Part shown: piece after piece, positions 34,252 to 42,201 of the stretch
Layout of the letters: every line of letters starts with the position of its first letter
Numbering within the stretch: position 1 is the first letter of the stretch
From: Leptolyngbya sp. BL0902
GTDB lineage: Bacteria > Cyanobacteriota > Cyanobacteriia > Phormidesmidales > Phormidesmidaceae
DNA length: 64,000 bases
Assembly (NCBI RefSeq): GCF_016403105.1
Contig: NZ_CP046155.1
Span: forward strand, 1,302,001-1,366,000
Reading direction: 5' to 3'
Notes under the pieces: generated by a model
Databases searched by the model: none
What the model saw: only the letters and a program-made list of their open reading frames with translations
What the model was told of the DNA's origin: nothing
Translations under genes and position numbers: made by a program

Positions 34252-37008
34252 ATGGTCGATACAATCCAGACAGCAGCGGATCGGGCCTACGATATTTTGC
34301 GGGTGGATCGTCAGCCCTTGGGGGCCGTGTTTAACCCGGAAACCGTGGCGGTCATTGGGGCCACAGATCGCGAGGGCAGCGTGGGCCGTACCCTGCTGTG
34401 GAACCTGATCAGCAGTCCCTTTGGCGGCATTGTCTATCCGGTAAACCCGCGTCGGCGCAGTGTGTTGGGCATTCGTGCCTACCCCAGCATCCAGGATATT
34501 CCTGACAAAATTGATTTGGCCATTATTGCCACCCCCGCCCCCACCGTGCCGGACTTGGTCAAAGCTTGCGCTGAGGCCGGAGTGAAAGGTGTGGTCGTCC
34601 TGGCCTCTGGTTTTCGGGAAATCGGCCCCGCCGGACTGGCCCTAGAGGAGCAAATTCAGGCCCATCTAAAAGGGCAAAAAATGCGGCTGATTGGCCCCAA
34701 CTGCCTGGGGTTGATGAACCCGCTGACCGGGCTAAACGCCACCTTTGCCAGCACCTTTGCCCGTCGGGGCCATGTGGGGTTTATCAGCCAATCCGGGGCG
34801 CTCTGTACCGCCGTGCTGGACTGGAGCTTGCAGGAAAACGTGGGCTTTAGCGCCTTTGTGTCCATCGGCTCCATGCTGGATGTAGACTGGGGCGATTTGA
34901 TCAACTACCTCGGCGACGACCCCAACACCCGCAGCATCGTCATTTATATGGAGTCCATCGGCAATGCGCGGTCGTTTTTGTCGGCGGCGCGGGAGGTGGC
35001 CCTGACCAAGCCGATCATTGTGATCAAAGCAGGCCGGACGACCCAGGCGGCCCAGGCGGCGGCGTCCCACACGGGTACATTGACGGGCAGCGATGCGGTT
35101 CTGGATGCGGCGTTTCGGCGGTGCGGGGTGCTGCGGGTAGAGCAAATCTCTGACCTGTTTGACCTGGCGGAAGTTCTGGCCAAGCAGCCCCAACGTCCCC
35201 AGGGGCCAAGGCTGACGATCATCACCAACGCGGGCGGGCCGGGGGTATTGGCCACGGATGCCCTGATTGGCACTGGGGGACAGTTAGCGACTCTCTCGGA
35301 CGACACCCTGGCGGCGCTGAACCAAGCCCTTCCTGGACACTGGAGCCACGGCAACCCGGTGGACATTTTGGGCGACGCCGACCCCGACCGCTACACCCAG
35401 GCCATCCAAGCCGCCATGGACGACCCCAACAGCGACGGCCTGCTGGTGGTGCTGACCCCCCAGGCCATGACTGCCCCCACCCAAACGGCGGAACGATTGA
35501 TTACCCTGGCCAAAACCGCCACCAAGCCCCTGATTGCCAGTTGGATGGGCGGATCGGAAGTCACCGAGGGAGAGTCCCTGCTGAATCGGGCCAGCATTGC
35601 CACCTACCGCTACCCCGACACCGCCGCCCGCCAGTTCAACGCCATGTGGCAGTACAGCTACAACCTGCGCGGCATCTACGAAACCCCGGCCCTGCTGCCG
35701 GAATCCGAGTTTGGCGAGGGCCGCGATCTGGCCCAGGTGGAGACCATCATTCAAACCGCCCGTGCCGAAAACCGCACCCTGCTGACGGAACTGGAGGCCA
35801 AGCAAATCCTCCAGGTCTACGGCATTCCCGTGGTAGATACCCGCCCCGCCTTTTCCGCCGAGGAGGCCGTTGCCGCCGCCGAAGCCGTGGGCTATCCCGT
35901 GGTCGTGAAGCTCCTCTCCCGTACCCTCACCCATAAAACCGACGTGGGGGGCGTGCGCCTGAATCTGCAAACCGCCGAAGAAGTCGCCACTGCCTACACC
36001 GAAATGGCCTCCGCCATCCGCCATCGCTTTGGGGATGCGGCCTTCAAGGGCGTTACCGTCCAGCCCATGCTCAACCTCAGCAAGGGCTACGAGCTAATCC
36101 TGGGCAGCAGCGTCGATGACCAATTCGGCCCGGTGATTCTCTTTGGCACTGGGGGCCAACTGGTAGAAGTCTATCGAGACAGCGCCGTAGCCCTGCCGCC
36201 CTTGAACACCACCCTGGCCCGTCGGCTGATGGAGCAGACCCGCATCTACGAAGCCCTCCAGGGGGTGCGCGGTCGCCAAGCCGCCAACCTCACCGAGCTA
36301 GAGATGATCCTGGTGCGGGTCAGCCAGTTGGCCATCGAACAACCGCAAATCAAAGAACTCGACATCAACCCGCTGCTCGTCTTCGAGGGCGATACCCGCT
36401 ATCCCCTGGTGGCCCTCGATGCCCGTGCGGTGCTGACCGAACCGGGGGAAACCCCGCCGGGGCCAGCCATTCGCCCCTACCCCAGCCAGTACGTCACCAC
36501 CTCCACCCTGCGGGACGGCTCCCCCGTTACCCTGCGCCCCATCCGCCCCGAAGACGAGCCGCTGCTGGTGCAGTTCCACCACACCCTCTCCGAGGAAAGC
36601 ATCTACTTCCGCTACTTCCATTTGATGACACTGAACCACCGCATCGCCCACGAACGGCTCACCCGCATTTGCTTCATCGACTACGACCGGGAAATGGCCC
36701 TGGTGGTGGATCACAAAGACCCCGAAACAGGCGACCACAAAATCCTGGCCGTAGGGCGGCTGAGCAAAAGCCACGGCACCAACCAAGCCGAATTCGCCAT
36801 GCTGGTCAGTGATGCCTACCAACGCCAGGGCGTTGGCACCGACCTGCTGCGTCAGTTGCTCCAAATTGCCAAGGACGAAGGCTTGCAGAGCGTCACCGCC
36901 GAAATTTTGCGGGAAAATCGCCCCATGCAACGGGTCTGCGAAAAGCTGGGCTTCACCCTCAAGCGCAAACCCGACTTTGTAGAGGCGGAAATTCAGCTAT
37001 CGCTGTAG
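34252..37008 (+). CDS. ADP-forming acetyl-CoA synthetase-like protein fused to a GNAT acetyltransferase
   Basis: The 918-residue protein has the order CoA-binding domain ([27 protein letters not shown]), succinyl-CoA ligase-like domains ([56 protein letters not shown] with the phospho-His), and an ATP-grasp domain. The ATP-grasp part is near 510-720 ([39 protein letters not shown]). A C-terminal GNAT domain follows ([45 protein letters not shown]). This is the Pat/PatZ architecture: protein lysine acetyltransferases with a usually inactive synthetase part. The His and ATP-grasp residues seem intact, so ligase activity cannot be excluded. Its last bases overlap a nuclease relic on the other strand. 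Confidence 0.95.
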   Translation: MVDTIQTAADRAYDILRVDRQPLGAVFNPETVAVIGATDREGSVGRTLLWNLISSPFGGIVYPVNPRRRSVLGIRAYPSIQDIPDKIDLAIIATPAPTVPDLVKACAEAGVKGVVVLASGFREIGPAGLALEEQIQAHLKGQKMRLIGPNCLGLMNPLTGLNATFASTFARRGHVGFISQSGALCTAVLDWSLQENVGFSAFVSIGSMLDVDWGDLINYLGDDPNTRSIVIYMESIGNARSFLSAAREVALTKPIIVIKAGRTTQAAQAAASHTGTLTGSDAVLDAAFRRCGVLRVEQISDLFDLAEVLAKQPQRPQGPRLTIITNAGGPGVLATDALIGTGGQLATLSDDTLAALNQALPGHWSHGNPVDILGDADPDRYTQAIQAAMDDPNSDGLLVVLTPQAMTAPTQTAERLITLAKTATKPLIASWMGGSEVTEGESLLNRASIATYRYPDTAARQFNAMWQYSYNLRGIYETPALLPESEFGEGRDLAQVETIIQTARAENRTLLTELEAKQILQVYGIPVVDTRPAFSAEEAVAAAEAVGYPVVVKLLSRTLTHKTDVGGVRLNLQTAEEVATAYTEMASAIRHRFGDAAFKGVTVQPMLNLSKGYELILGSSVDDQFGPVILFGTGGQLVEVYRDSAVALPPLNTTLARRLMEQTRIYEALQGVRGRQAANLTELEMILVRVSQLAIEQPQIKELDINPLLVFEGDTRYPLVALDARAVLTEPGETPPGPAIRPYPSQYVTTSTLRDGSPVTLRPIRPEDEPLLVQFHHTLSEESIYFRYFHLMTLNHRIAHERLTRICFIDYDREMALVVDHKDPETGDHKILAVGRLSKSHGTNQAEFAMLVSDAYQRQGVGTDLLRQLLQIAKDEGLQSVTAEILRENRPMQRVCEKLGFTLKRKPDFVEAEIQLSL

Positions 37009-37115
37009 AGGGTGGGCAATGCCTCGCGCCATTCTGGGAAGAAGTCAGCCTGATCACTCCAGCTCACCCCAAAACGGGCCTCTACTTCGGTGAGTGTTCT
37101 GAATACATCAATCAT
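36993..37115 (-). pseudogene. Fragment of a restriction-type nuclease N-terminus
   Basis: A 40-codon minus-strand ORF reads MIDVFRTLTEVEARFGVSWS then [20 protein letters not shown] and stops inside the 3' end of the acyl-CoA synthetase gene. The segment FGVSW...DFFPEW matches FSLSW...DFFPEW in the PD-(D/E)xK-like protein at 60.1 kb, which continues for 170 further residues. It is therefore probably a truncated relic of the same family. The rest of the gap to 37528 holds tandem repeats and the marR promoter. A genuine micro-protein is possible but less likely. Confidence 0.4.
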
Positions 37116-37221
37116 GTTGGTGGCGGAGTCGGGACTTCCATGAGTAAACTTATACTAGCCATAAGAAAAGCTTAAGTTACAGGGCATCCAGGGCAACGGC
37201 TACTTATACTGAAATTTTCTG

Positions 37222-37344
37222 CCTAAGATCCTATATTCGGCATTTAGACTGAATTTTTTCCACCTAAGATCCCCACAGGGGTATTTAGGCGGACAGATTT
37301 CCACCTAAGATCCCGTATAAGGGGATTAGGCAGAAAGTTTCCCT
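37222..37344 (+). repeat. Three tandem 41-bp repeats with internal palindromes
   Basis: The invariant CCTAAGATCC occurs at 37222, 37263 and 37304, exactly 41 bp apart. Each unit continues with a variable centre, a TTTAG or ATTAGG arm that pairs back to CCTAA, then a T-rich spacer ending in TTTCC. Unit 3 shows the cleanest stem, CCTAAGATCCC with GGGGATTAGG. A degenerate spacer precedes unit 1. The array lies 184 bp upstream of the marR ATG, in AT-rich DNA with no gene. Confidence 0.8.
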
Positions 37345-37456
37345 CTAATAAAGAGTTATGCGGCTCAGGCAATCGGTGAAGGCGCAGCTGAAAAACTCCT
37401 GATGAGACATGATCACACGGGAAATGCTTACTCTCAAGATGAGTTGAGCCTAAGGC

Positions 37457-37490
37457 TTTACATTCGCTCAATTTATATGCATAATGCATA
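37457..37490 (+). promoter_or_regulatory. Promoter and palindromic operator of the marR operon
   Basis: TTTACA (37457-37462), a 17-bp spacer and CATAAT (37480-37485) form a good sigma70-type promoter. The perfect palindrome TATGCATAATGCATA (37476-37490) covers its -10 element, 38 bp before the marR ATG. This arrangement is typical for autorepression by a MarR dimer, which is the inferred function. Confidence 0.6.
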
Positions 37491-37528
37491 CACATATAGA
37501 AGCGAGCATTGATTCATGAAACTACGCC

Positions 37529-38050
37529 ATGGATGACGAAAGAACAGTAAACCTTTTGGGTGCACTAGCACTCAGCATTGTAGATGCGTTGAATTCGGTT
37601 GTTGAGGTTAATGCTGGCTACGGGGGAGAGGCTCCTGCTGCTCTTGTGACTTTGGGCGTTGATCCAGGCATCTCGATCAATGCATTACGACAAATTCTTA
37701 ACCTCTCTCATCCGGGAACTGTTCGACTCATCGATCGCTTGGAATCTGAGGGGCTAGTTGAGCGCAGATCTGGAACCGATGGTCGTACACTGGCTCTTTT
37801 TCTCACGGAAGCAGGTCACGAGCGCCGACAAGCCATTCTGACCGAGCGCCGACATCAATTGCAGCTTGCTATGAGTACATTGACCCAGAACGATAGCAAA
37901 CAACTGACAAAACTGCTGGAGAAAATGCTCACAGCGATGACAACTAGTGAGTTACGAAATTTCACGATTTGTCGGCTCTGTGAGGAAGAAGTGTGTCCAA
38001 CTGATCGCTGCCCTGTAGAGCAAAAATATCGCCAATTGCTGGAACCATGA
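37529..38050 (+). CDS. MarR-family transcriptional regulator
   Basis: The 173-residue protein has the winged-helix core of MarR regulators: ALVTLGVDPGISINALRQILNLSHPGTVRLIDRLESEGLVERRSGTDGRTLALFLTEAGHERRQAIL. Long dimerisation helices flank it. An unusual C-terminal tail, CRLCEEEVCPTDRCPVEQKYR, contains four cysteines and could bind a metal or sense redox state or thiol-reactive drugs. It overlaps the transporter gene by 4 bp (ATGA), so the two are an operon, and it very likely represses that exporter. Codon use is clearly AT-richer than in the neighbouring genes, which suggests acquisition by transfer. The ATG at 37529 follows the palindromic operator. Confidence 0.92.
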   Translation: MDDERTVNLLGALALSIVDALNSVVEVNAGYGGEAPAALVTLGVDPGISINALRQILNLSHPGTVRLIDRLESEGLVERRSGTDGRTLALFLTEAGHERRQAILTERRHQLQLAMSTLTQNDSKQLTKLLEKMLTAMTTSELRNFTICRLCEEEVCPTDRCPVEQKYRQLLEP

Positions 38051-38934
38051 ACAAAATCATTATTGCACTGAGTTATGCATTTTGCTGGGGAGTAGGGGTA
38101 ACGCTAACTAAAATCGCCCTTTCAGAGATTACGGCAACGACACTGCTAACAATTCAACTCCTCTCTAGCGTTCTATTTCTTGCTACAGTTTGTTACCTGA
38201 AGGAACGCCAATTTCCTTTTTCCTGGCAACGACTCAAACAAGGATTTGCCGGGATATTTGAACCTGCTTTAGCTTATATGTTCGGGATCTTCGGTGTAAA
38301 GATGACGACGGTCAGCAATGCTACCTTGATTGCTTCCACTGAAGTGATTTTGACCATTATATTTGCCGCCGCTTTCTTAGGTGAGAAGCTGACACGAGCG
38401 AAATTCCTGCTAGCTGGAATTAGTTTTGTGGGAGTGTCTCTGTTGATGTTAAAAGATGCTCAAGGCGCGAGTCATTCTTCTCTTATTGGCGATTCACTCG
38501 TTCTTCTCGGCACTCTGTTCGCGGTAATCTACGTTCTTTTTAGCAAGAGGCAGATCGAAACAGCGAACCCTCTACAACTAACCATATCACAGCAAACCGT
38601 TGGGTTAATTACAACTGTACTGTGCTTTAGCGTGTTGTCGATCCTTAGTCCGAGCTACGAAGTGAATGCAGCAAACATTTCGCCGCAGTTTTGGTTGTTG
38701 GCAGTAGGCTCAGGAATTATGCAGTATGCGTTGGCATTCTTGCTCTATCTCGTTGCATTGCAAAATCTTCCTGTGAGTCATGCTGCGTTTTATCTTTCTC
38801 TGATTCCTGTTTTTGGTGTGGCTAGCGCAGTCGTAATTATTGGGGAGCAGCCTAACCTAGCTCAATGGGTTGGGGGGGGGCTAGTCGTTGTATCCTCCTA
38901 CTACGCCAACAGGTTAAAACCCACTCAGGCATAG
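38047..38934 (+). CDS. EamA/DMT-superfamily transporter
   Basis: The 295-residue protein has ten predicted membrane helices in two EamA repeats. The first runs from IIIALSYAFCWGVGVTLTKIALSEI to LAGISFVGVSLLML, the second from SLIGDSLVLLGTLFAVIYVLFSKRQIE to WVGGGLVVVSSYYANRL. Helix 4 carries NATLIASTEVILTIIFAAAFLGEKLT, the usual EamA signature. Members export amino acids, metabolites or drugs. Translational coupling to the upstream MarR gene suggests an inducible exporter of whatever the regulator senses. Base composition is lower in GC than the surroundings, like the regulator. An attC-like structure follows 39 bp after the stop. Confidence 0.92.
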   Translation: MNKIIIALSYAFCWGVGVTLTKIALSEITATTLLTIQLLSSVLFLATVCYLKERQFPFSWQRLKQGFAGIFEPALAYMFGIFGVKMTTVSNATLIASTEVILTIIFAAAFLGEKLTRAKFLLAGISFVGVSLLMLKDAQGASHSSLIGDSLVLLGTLFAVIYVLFSKRQIETANPLQLTISQQTVGLITTVLCFSVLSILSPSYEVNAANISPQFWLLAVGSGIMQYALAFLLYLVALQNLPVSHAAFYLSLIPVFGVASAVVIIGEQPNLAQWVGGGLVVVSSYYANRLKPTQA

Positions 38935-38972
38935 ATGTTTGGTGGGTGCTCGGATAAGTTGCAGCGATCACC

Positions 38973-39059
38973 ACATAACAAGCCTGCTGCACCGGAACGA
39001 ATCTAAGCTATCGTTGGGATAAAAAGGTGATCTGCGTCCGGTGAGCAGGGTCGTTAACT
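38973..39059 (+). other. attC-like recombination site (candidate integron cassette end)
   Basis: ACATAAC (38973-38979) resembles an R'' box and GTTAACT (39053-39059) an R' box; each deviates from the consensus at one base. Between them CCTGCT, an extra G at 38989, and CACCGGA (38983-38996) pair with TCCGGTGAGCAGG (39037-39049), giving an L-box stem with one extrahelical base. Unpaired 3-nt spacers (AAG/GTC) separate the boxes, and the 40-nt apex is variable. This is the layout of attC. The remainder of the 421-bp gap up to plsY shows no recognisable gene. No integrase gene is present in the window. Confidence 0.45.
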
Positions 39060-39119
39060 AAACATAATCTGAGGCTCGAAGAAGCCCAGGTTTACATTGA
39101 AATTGTGATGGACGGAGCC

Positions 39120-39133
39120 GACGTTATAACGTC
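39120..39133. repeat. 14-bp perfect palindrome
   Basis: GACGTTATAACGTC is a perfect 14-bp palindrome about 60 bp beyond the attC-like site, in the empty stretch upstream of plsY. It could be a regulator site; no gene starts within 200 bp. Confidence 0.4.
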
Positions 39134-39355
39134 ACTGGCGCAACGGGTTCGATGTCGGGACTGTGGACGCCGATTGGGTTGGTGCGCAAGACCCAAAGAG
39201 CGGCTCCGTGGCCCACTCGTCCTGCGGACATCTTTCTCAAACGGAGATGACGCGGCCCTTGAGCCCAGGCCATGCCATCAATCCTAGTTTGGCGGATAAT
39301 CCCTCCACCTTTCGCCCTAAACTGTTACTGATGAGCGGTTTGAGGGCGTAGGACG

Positions 39356-40039
39356 TTGGCAATTGCAGCACTGTTGGGCATTTTGGGGCTAGCCTACCTG
39401 CTAGGGTCGTTCCCCACGGGCTTTTTGCTGGTTAAGGCGCTGAAGGGCATTGATATTCGCGACTACGGCTCCGGCGGCACTGGGGCCACCAACGTTCTCC
39501 GTACCGTTGGCAAAGGCCCCGCGCTCATTGTGTTTGTGGTGGATTTGCTCAAGGGCAGCGCCGCTGTGTGGATGGCGCAATGGGCCTTTCCCCTGCTCTT
39601 GGCCCATTGGGGAGAGTCCTCCAGTGTGGTCTTTAGCCCCGGTTTTCAGCCCTGGGTTGATATGCTGGCTGGACTGATGGCCCTGCTAGGGCATAGCCGC
39701 TCGGTTTGGCTGGGCTTTACGGGGGGCAAATCGGTAGCGTCGGGGCTGGGGGTGCTGCTGGCGATGGCTTGGCCCGTAGCCCTAGGTGCCCTGGGAGTTT
39801 TTGGCCTCACCCTGGCCCTCAGCCGCATTGTTTCTCTGGGGTCTATGCTGGCGGCTCTCGCGGCTATTCTGCTGATGATCCTCACCCAGCAACCCCTTGC
39901 CTATACCCTCCTCGCGCTGCTGGGCGGGGGCTATGTAATTCTCCGCCACCGGGGCAACATCCAGCGGCTGCTGGCGGGTACCGAACCTCGCATCGGCCAA
40001 TCTAGCCCTGCCTCCCATCCCCGATCCACAGAGTCCTAG
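39356..40039 (+). CDS. plsY: Glycerol-3-phosphate acyltransferase PlsY
   Basis: The 227-residue integral membrane enzyme transfers the acyl group from acyl-phosphate to glycerol 3-phosphate, the first step of phospholipid synthesis. The three conserved motifs are present: LLGSFPTGFLLVKALKGIDIRDYGSGGTGATNVLRTVGKG (motif 1, normally GSGNxGATN), GHSRSVWLGFTGGKSVASGLGVLL (motif 2), and a later NIQRLLAGTE end. Five membrane helices can be seen. The start is a TTG at 39356, because an in-frame stop lies five codons upstream and no ATG or GTG follows at a suitable place; GAGGG is 9 bp upstream. It has no obvious operon partner. Confidence 0.95.
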   Translation: MAIAALLGILGLAYLLGSFPTGFLLVKALKGIDIRDYGSGGTGATNVLRTVGKGPALIVFVVDLLKGSAAVWMAQWAFPLLLAHWGESSSVVFSPGFQPWVDMLAGLMALLGHSRSVWLGFTGGKSVASGLGVLLAMAWPVALGALGVFGLTLALSRIVSLGSMLAALAAILLMILTQQPLAYTLLALLGGGYVILRHRGNIQRLLAGTEPRIGQSSPASHPRSTES

Positions 40040-40094
40040 GCGAGGCCATGCCAGCCCATGGGCCGTGAATCTGGGGCTGTTCTCTCTGGGGAGC

Positions 40095-40787
40095 CTAGGG
40101 GCGTAAGGGTGTGGCCGACGATCTCAGCAGGTGTATGGCCGGGGACTGGGATGCCGTGCTCAGAATAATGTAGCGGCGATCTAGGTAAAGCCAGCCCTCT
40201 GATTTGAAGTCTTTCAACAACCGTGTGACAGTAACGCGGGTCGTGCCAACGGCGGTGGCTAATTGGTGGTGGGTTAGCTTCAGGGGAATACGGATTCCCT
40301 GGGGCTCGACCTGACCAAAATCCTTGGCCAAGAGCATCAAAAAGTGCCGCAGCCGATCCGCTACCAAGCGCTTGCCAGATAGGGCCAACCACGCCTCGGT
40401 TTGCTGAAGGCGCAGGGTTAGGTTCCGAAAAACTCCCACCATCAGCACTGGAGACGCTTCGATTTCTCCAAAGGGTAGCACCAGCACATCCACATCCGTC
40501 AGGGCTGTGGCCCAGTAGGGATCGACCATAGACAGGGGAAGACCTATGGGCATGGATGGCCCCGCTAGCCCCAGTAGGGTTTCGCTACCGTCGGGCTGGA
40601 TGGTAAATAACTGCGCCACCCCTCGGCACAGAATCAAAACCTCATCGGCTTTGAGGGGAATGGATTGCCCTGCCGAGTAGGCCACCAGGGAACGCTCGCG
40701 GTAGAGCTGTTCTAGCAGATCAATGAAACTTTGCGGACGACCCGCCCCAGCCCCAGCAAGGTAGGAATTGACAGTGGAAATAGACAC
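40095..40787 (-). CDS. Crp/Fnr-family transcriptional regulator
   Basis: The 230-residue protein has an N-terminal cyclic-nucleotide-binding-like beta barrel (SLVAYSAGQSIPLKADEVLILCRGVAQLFTIQPDGSETLLGLAGPSMPIG...TDVDVLVLPFGEIE). A dimer helix with RNLTLRLQQTEAWLALSGKRLVADRLRHFLMLLAKDFG follows. The C-terminal HTH is LTHHQLATAVGTTRVTVTRLLKDFKSEGWLYLDRRYIIL. The recognition helix, TTRVTVTRLL, is like that of NtcA, but the sensor domain lacks NtcA's conserved residues, so it is a paralogue. The cAMP-binding RGE...RSA signature is not present either, and the ligand is unknown. Confidence 0.9.
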   Translation of the reverse strand: MSISTVNSYLAGAGAGRPQSFIDLLEQLYRERSLVAYSAGQSIPLKADEVLILCRGVAQLFTIQPDGSETLLGLAGPSMPIGLPLSMVDPYWATALTDVDVLVLPFGEIEASPVLMVGVFRNLTLRLQQTEAWLALSGKRLVADRLRHFLMLLAKDFGQVEPQGIRIPLKLTHHQLATAVGTTRVTVTRLLKDFKSEGWLYLDRRYIILSTASQSPAIHLLRSSATPLRP

Positions 40788-41044
40788 GGGAGATACCCAG
40801 AGTACACCAGAGGCATGAGGCTAGACCCTAGGGTGTCGGGGCTCCTGGGAACCCCGACGCTGTGAAAACCCACAGTAGGTTGTAGCCGCCCGTCTCTATC
40901 CTCAACAGCCAACGTTAAGAGAACTCTCCGCCTAGGTTAAGCTCCGGCCAATAAACCTTTAAGCTTTTGTTAGCTGGCATACCAAGGGCCACTATTTTAG
41001 TGATGCATCATACCCAAGGGGCCTAGTCCGCTTGGGTGGGCGCA

Positions 41045-41434
41045 CTACAAAGCTGCAATACATTCAATCTCAACAGCCACATCCTTGGGGAGGCGGGCCA
41101 CCTCCACGCAGGCGCGGGCAGGGGCATTTTCCCCTCCGAAGTATTTGGCGTAGACTTCGTTGACGGTGGCGAAGTCGTTCATGTCCTTAAGGAAGACGCC
41201 CGTTTTTACCACGTTGTCAAAGCTGGCCCCAGCGGCGGTGAGAATGGCCTGAATATTGGCGATCACCTGCTCGGTTTGGGCCACCACGTCCCCAGTGCCC
41301 ACCAGTTCCCCGGTTGCCGGATCTAGGGCAATTTGGCCCGACACAAACAGCAGTTGTCCTGTCACCGCGACGGCTTGGTTGTAGGGGCCAACGGGGGCGG
41401 GGGCGTTGGGGGTGTTAATGATGGTGCGTTCCAT
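41045..41434 (-). CDS. RidA-family reactive enamine/imine deaminase
   Basis: The 129-residue protein is a full RidA (YjgF/YER057c/UK114) protein: [40 protein letters not shown], then [40 protein letters not shown], and the catalytic Arg in [27 protein letters not shown]. Such proteins are homotrimers that hydrolyse 2-aminoacrylate and related enamines formed by PLP enzymes. Length and motifs are typical. It stands alone on the minus strand; the dispersed CCCTCACCCC repeat lies just upstream. A moderate promoter cannot be told apart in the repeat-rich leader. Confidence 0.96.
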   Translation of the reverse strand: MERTIINTPNAPAPVGPYNQAVAVTGQLLFVSGQIALDPATGELVGTGDVVAQTEQVIANIQAILTAAGASFDNVVKTGVFLKDMNDFATVNEVYAKYFGGENAPARACVEVARLPKDVAVEIECIAAL

Positions 41435-41500
41435 GGTGTGCCTTACTAGAAGAAAAATCGACGGATTTAGCGGATTTATTGGATGGCTAAGTCTCTGTGG

Positions 41501-41621
41501 CCCTCACCCCCAGCCCCTCTCCCAGGAAGGAGAGGGGGGCCGGAAGTGCCCCTCAAAGTCTCTAACTATTGCGACTTCAAAGTCCCTCTCCCATCTTGGG
41601 AGAGGGATTTAGGGTGAGGGC
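41501..41621. repeat. Dispersed palindromic repeat, copy A
   Basis: The unit opens CCCTCACCCCCAGCCCCTCT and includes two CTCTCCCA...GGGAGAGG hairpins around a GCCGGAAG segment, ending GATTTAGGGTGAGGGC. A second full copy lies at 52160-52255 and a partial inverted copy at 58912-58980. The unit is bounded by CCCTCAC and GTGAGGG, so the whole copy is a large imperfect inverted repeat between the ridA and NUDIX genes. Confidence 0.8.
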
Positions 41622-41642
41622 CAAGACTCAGCCCAAAAGAGC

Positions 41643-42086
41643 CTAAATATCCACCCCCAAGCGGGGACGGTGGCCGTAAAAGCGGTACTGCCAATAATCG
41701 CGCAAAATGCGGTCATGATCAAAGCAGAGGTTTTCGGGTAAGGCCCAGGGCTGAATGATGGCAGCGGTTTTGGCATCGTCTCCGGCGATGGGGTCGGTGG
41801 TGGCGGTGGCCAGAAACACCACGCTGAGGGTGTGCTGGCGGGGATCACGCCGGGGGTCGGAATAAACGGCCAACTGCTCGACTAGGGTGACGGTGAGCTG
41901 GGTTTCCTCTAGGGCTTCGCGGCGGGCGGCGGCTTCTACCGATTCGCCATAGTCTACAAAGCCACCGGGCAAGGCCCAGCCCAGGGGCGGATTGTGGCGC
42001 TCAATCAGCACAATGGGGCGGTGGGGATGGTGCAGCAACTCAATGATCAAATCCACCGTGGGAGCGGGGTTGCGGTAGGTAGTCAT
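41643..42086 (-). CDS. NUDIX hydrolase
   Basis: The 147-residue protein has a NUDIX box in [21 protein letters not shown], matching GX5EX7REUXEE; the final GU is replaced by QL in TQLTV. The fold is otherwise complete, from [31 protein letters not shown] to the C-terminal [31 protein letters not shown]. Family members hydrolyse nucleoside diphosphates linked to another moiety; this subgroup resembles ADP-ribose or NADH pyrophosphatase-like enzymes, but the substrate is not readable. I use the ATG at 42084-42086, as an upstream start at 42143 adds residues unlike the family. Confidence 0.9.
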   Translation of the reverse strand: MTTYRNPAPTVDLIIELLHHPHRPIVLIERHNPPLGWALPGGFVDYGESVEAAARREALEETQLTVTLVEQLAVYSDPRRDPRQHTLSVVFLATATTDPIAGDDAKTAAIIQPWALPENLCFDHDRILRDYWQYRFYGHRPRLGVDI

Positions 42087-42201
42087 AGCGCCAAAATTCC
42101 CTGCAAGATATGGCCGAAACATCGCCCAAAAATCACCGACCAAAGGCCAGCCAACCTTAGTCAGTCGTGCTAGAGTCTACTGGAATTGCACAGGTTTGAC
42201 T

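Noticed and set aside
35284-36024. 246-residue minus-strand ORF inside the acyl-CoA synthetase gene
   Set aside because: Gly/His-rich shadow opposite a conserved ATP-grasp protein; no start context or family.
37222-37344. CRISPR array
   Set aside because: Only three units, the conserved part is 10 bp, units are palindromic and no cas genes lie near.
39105-39351. Two overlapping 60-residue plus-strand ORFs before plsY
   Set aside because: Low-complexity composition, mutually overlapping, no family resemblance.
40095-40787. NtcA
   Set aside because: The helix-turn-helix is NtcA-like but the sensor domain differs strongly from NtcA; kept as a Crp/Fnr paralogue.
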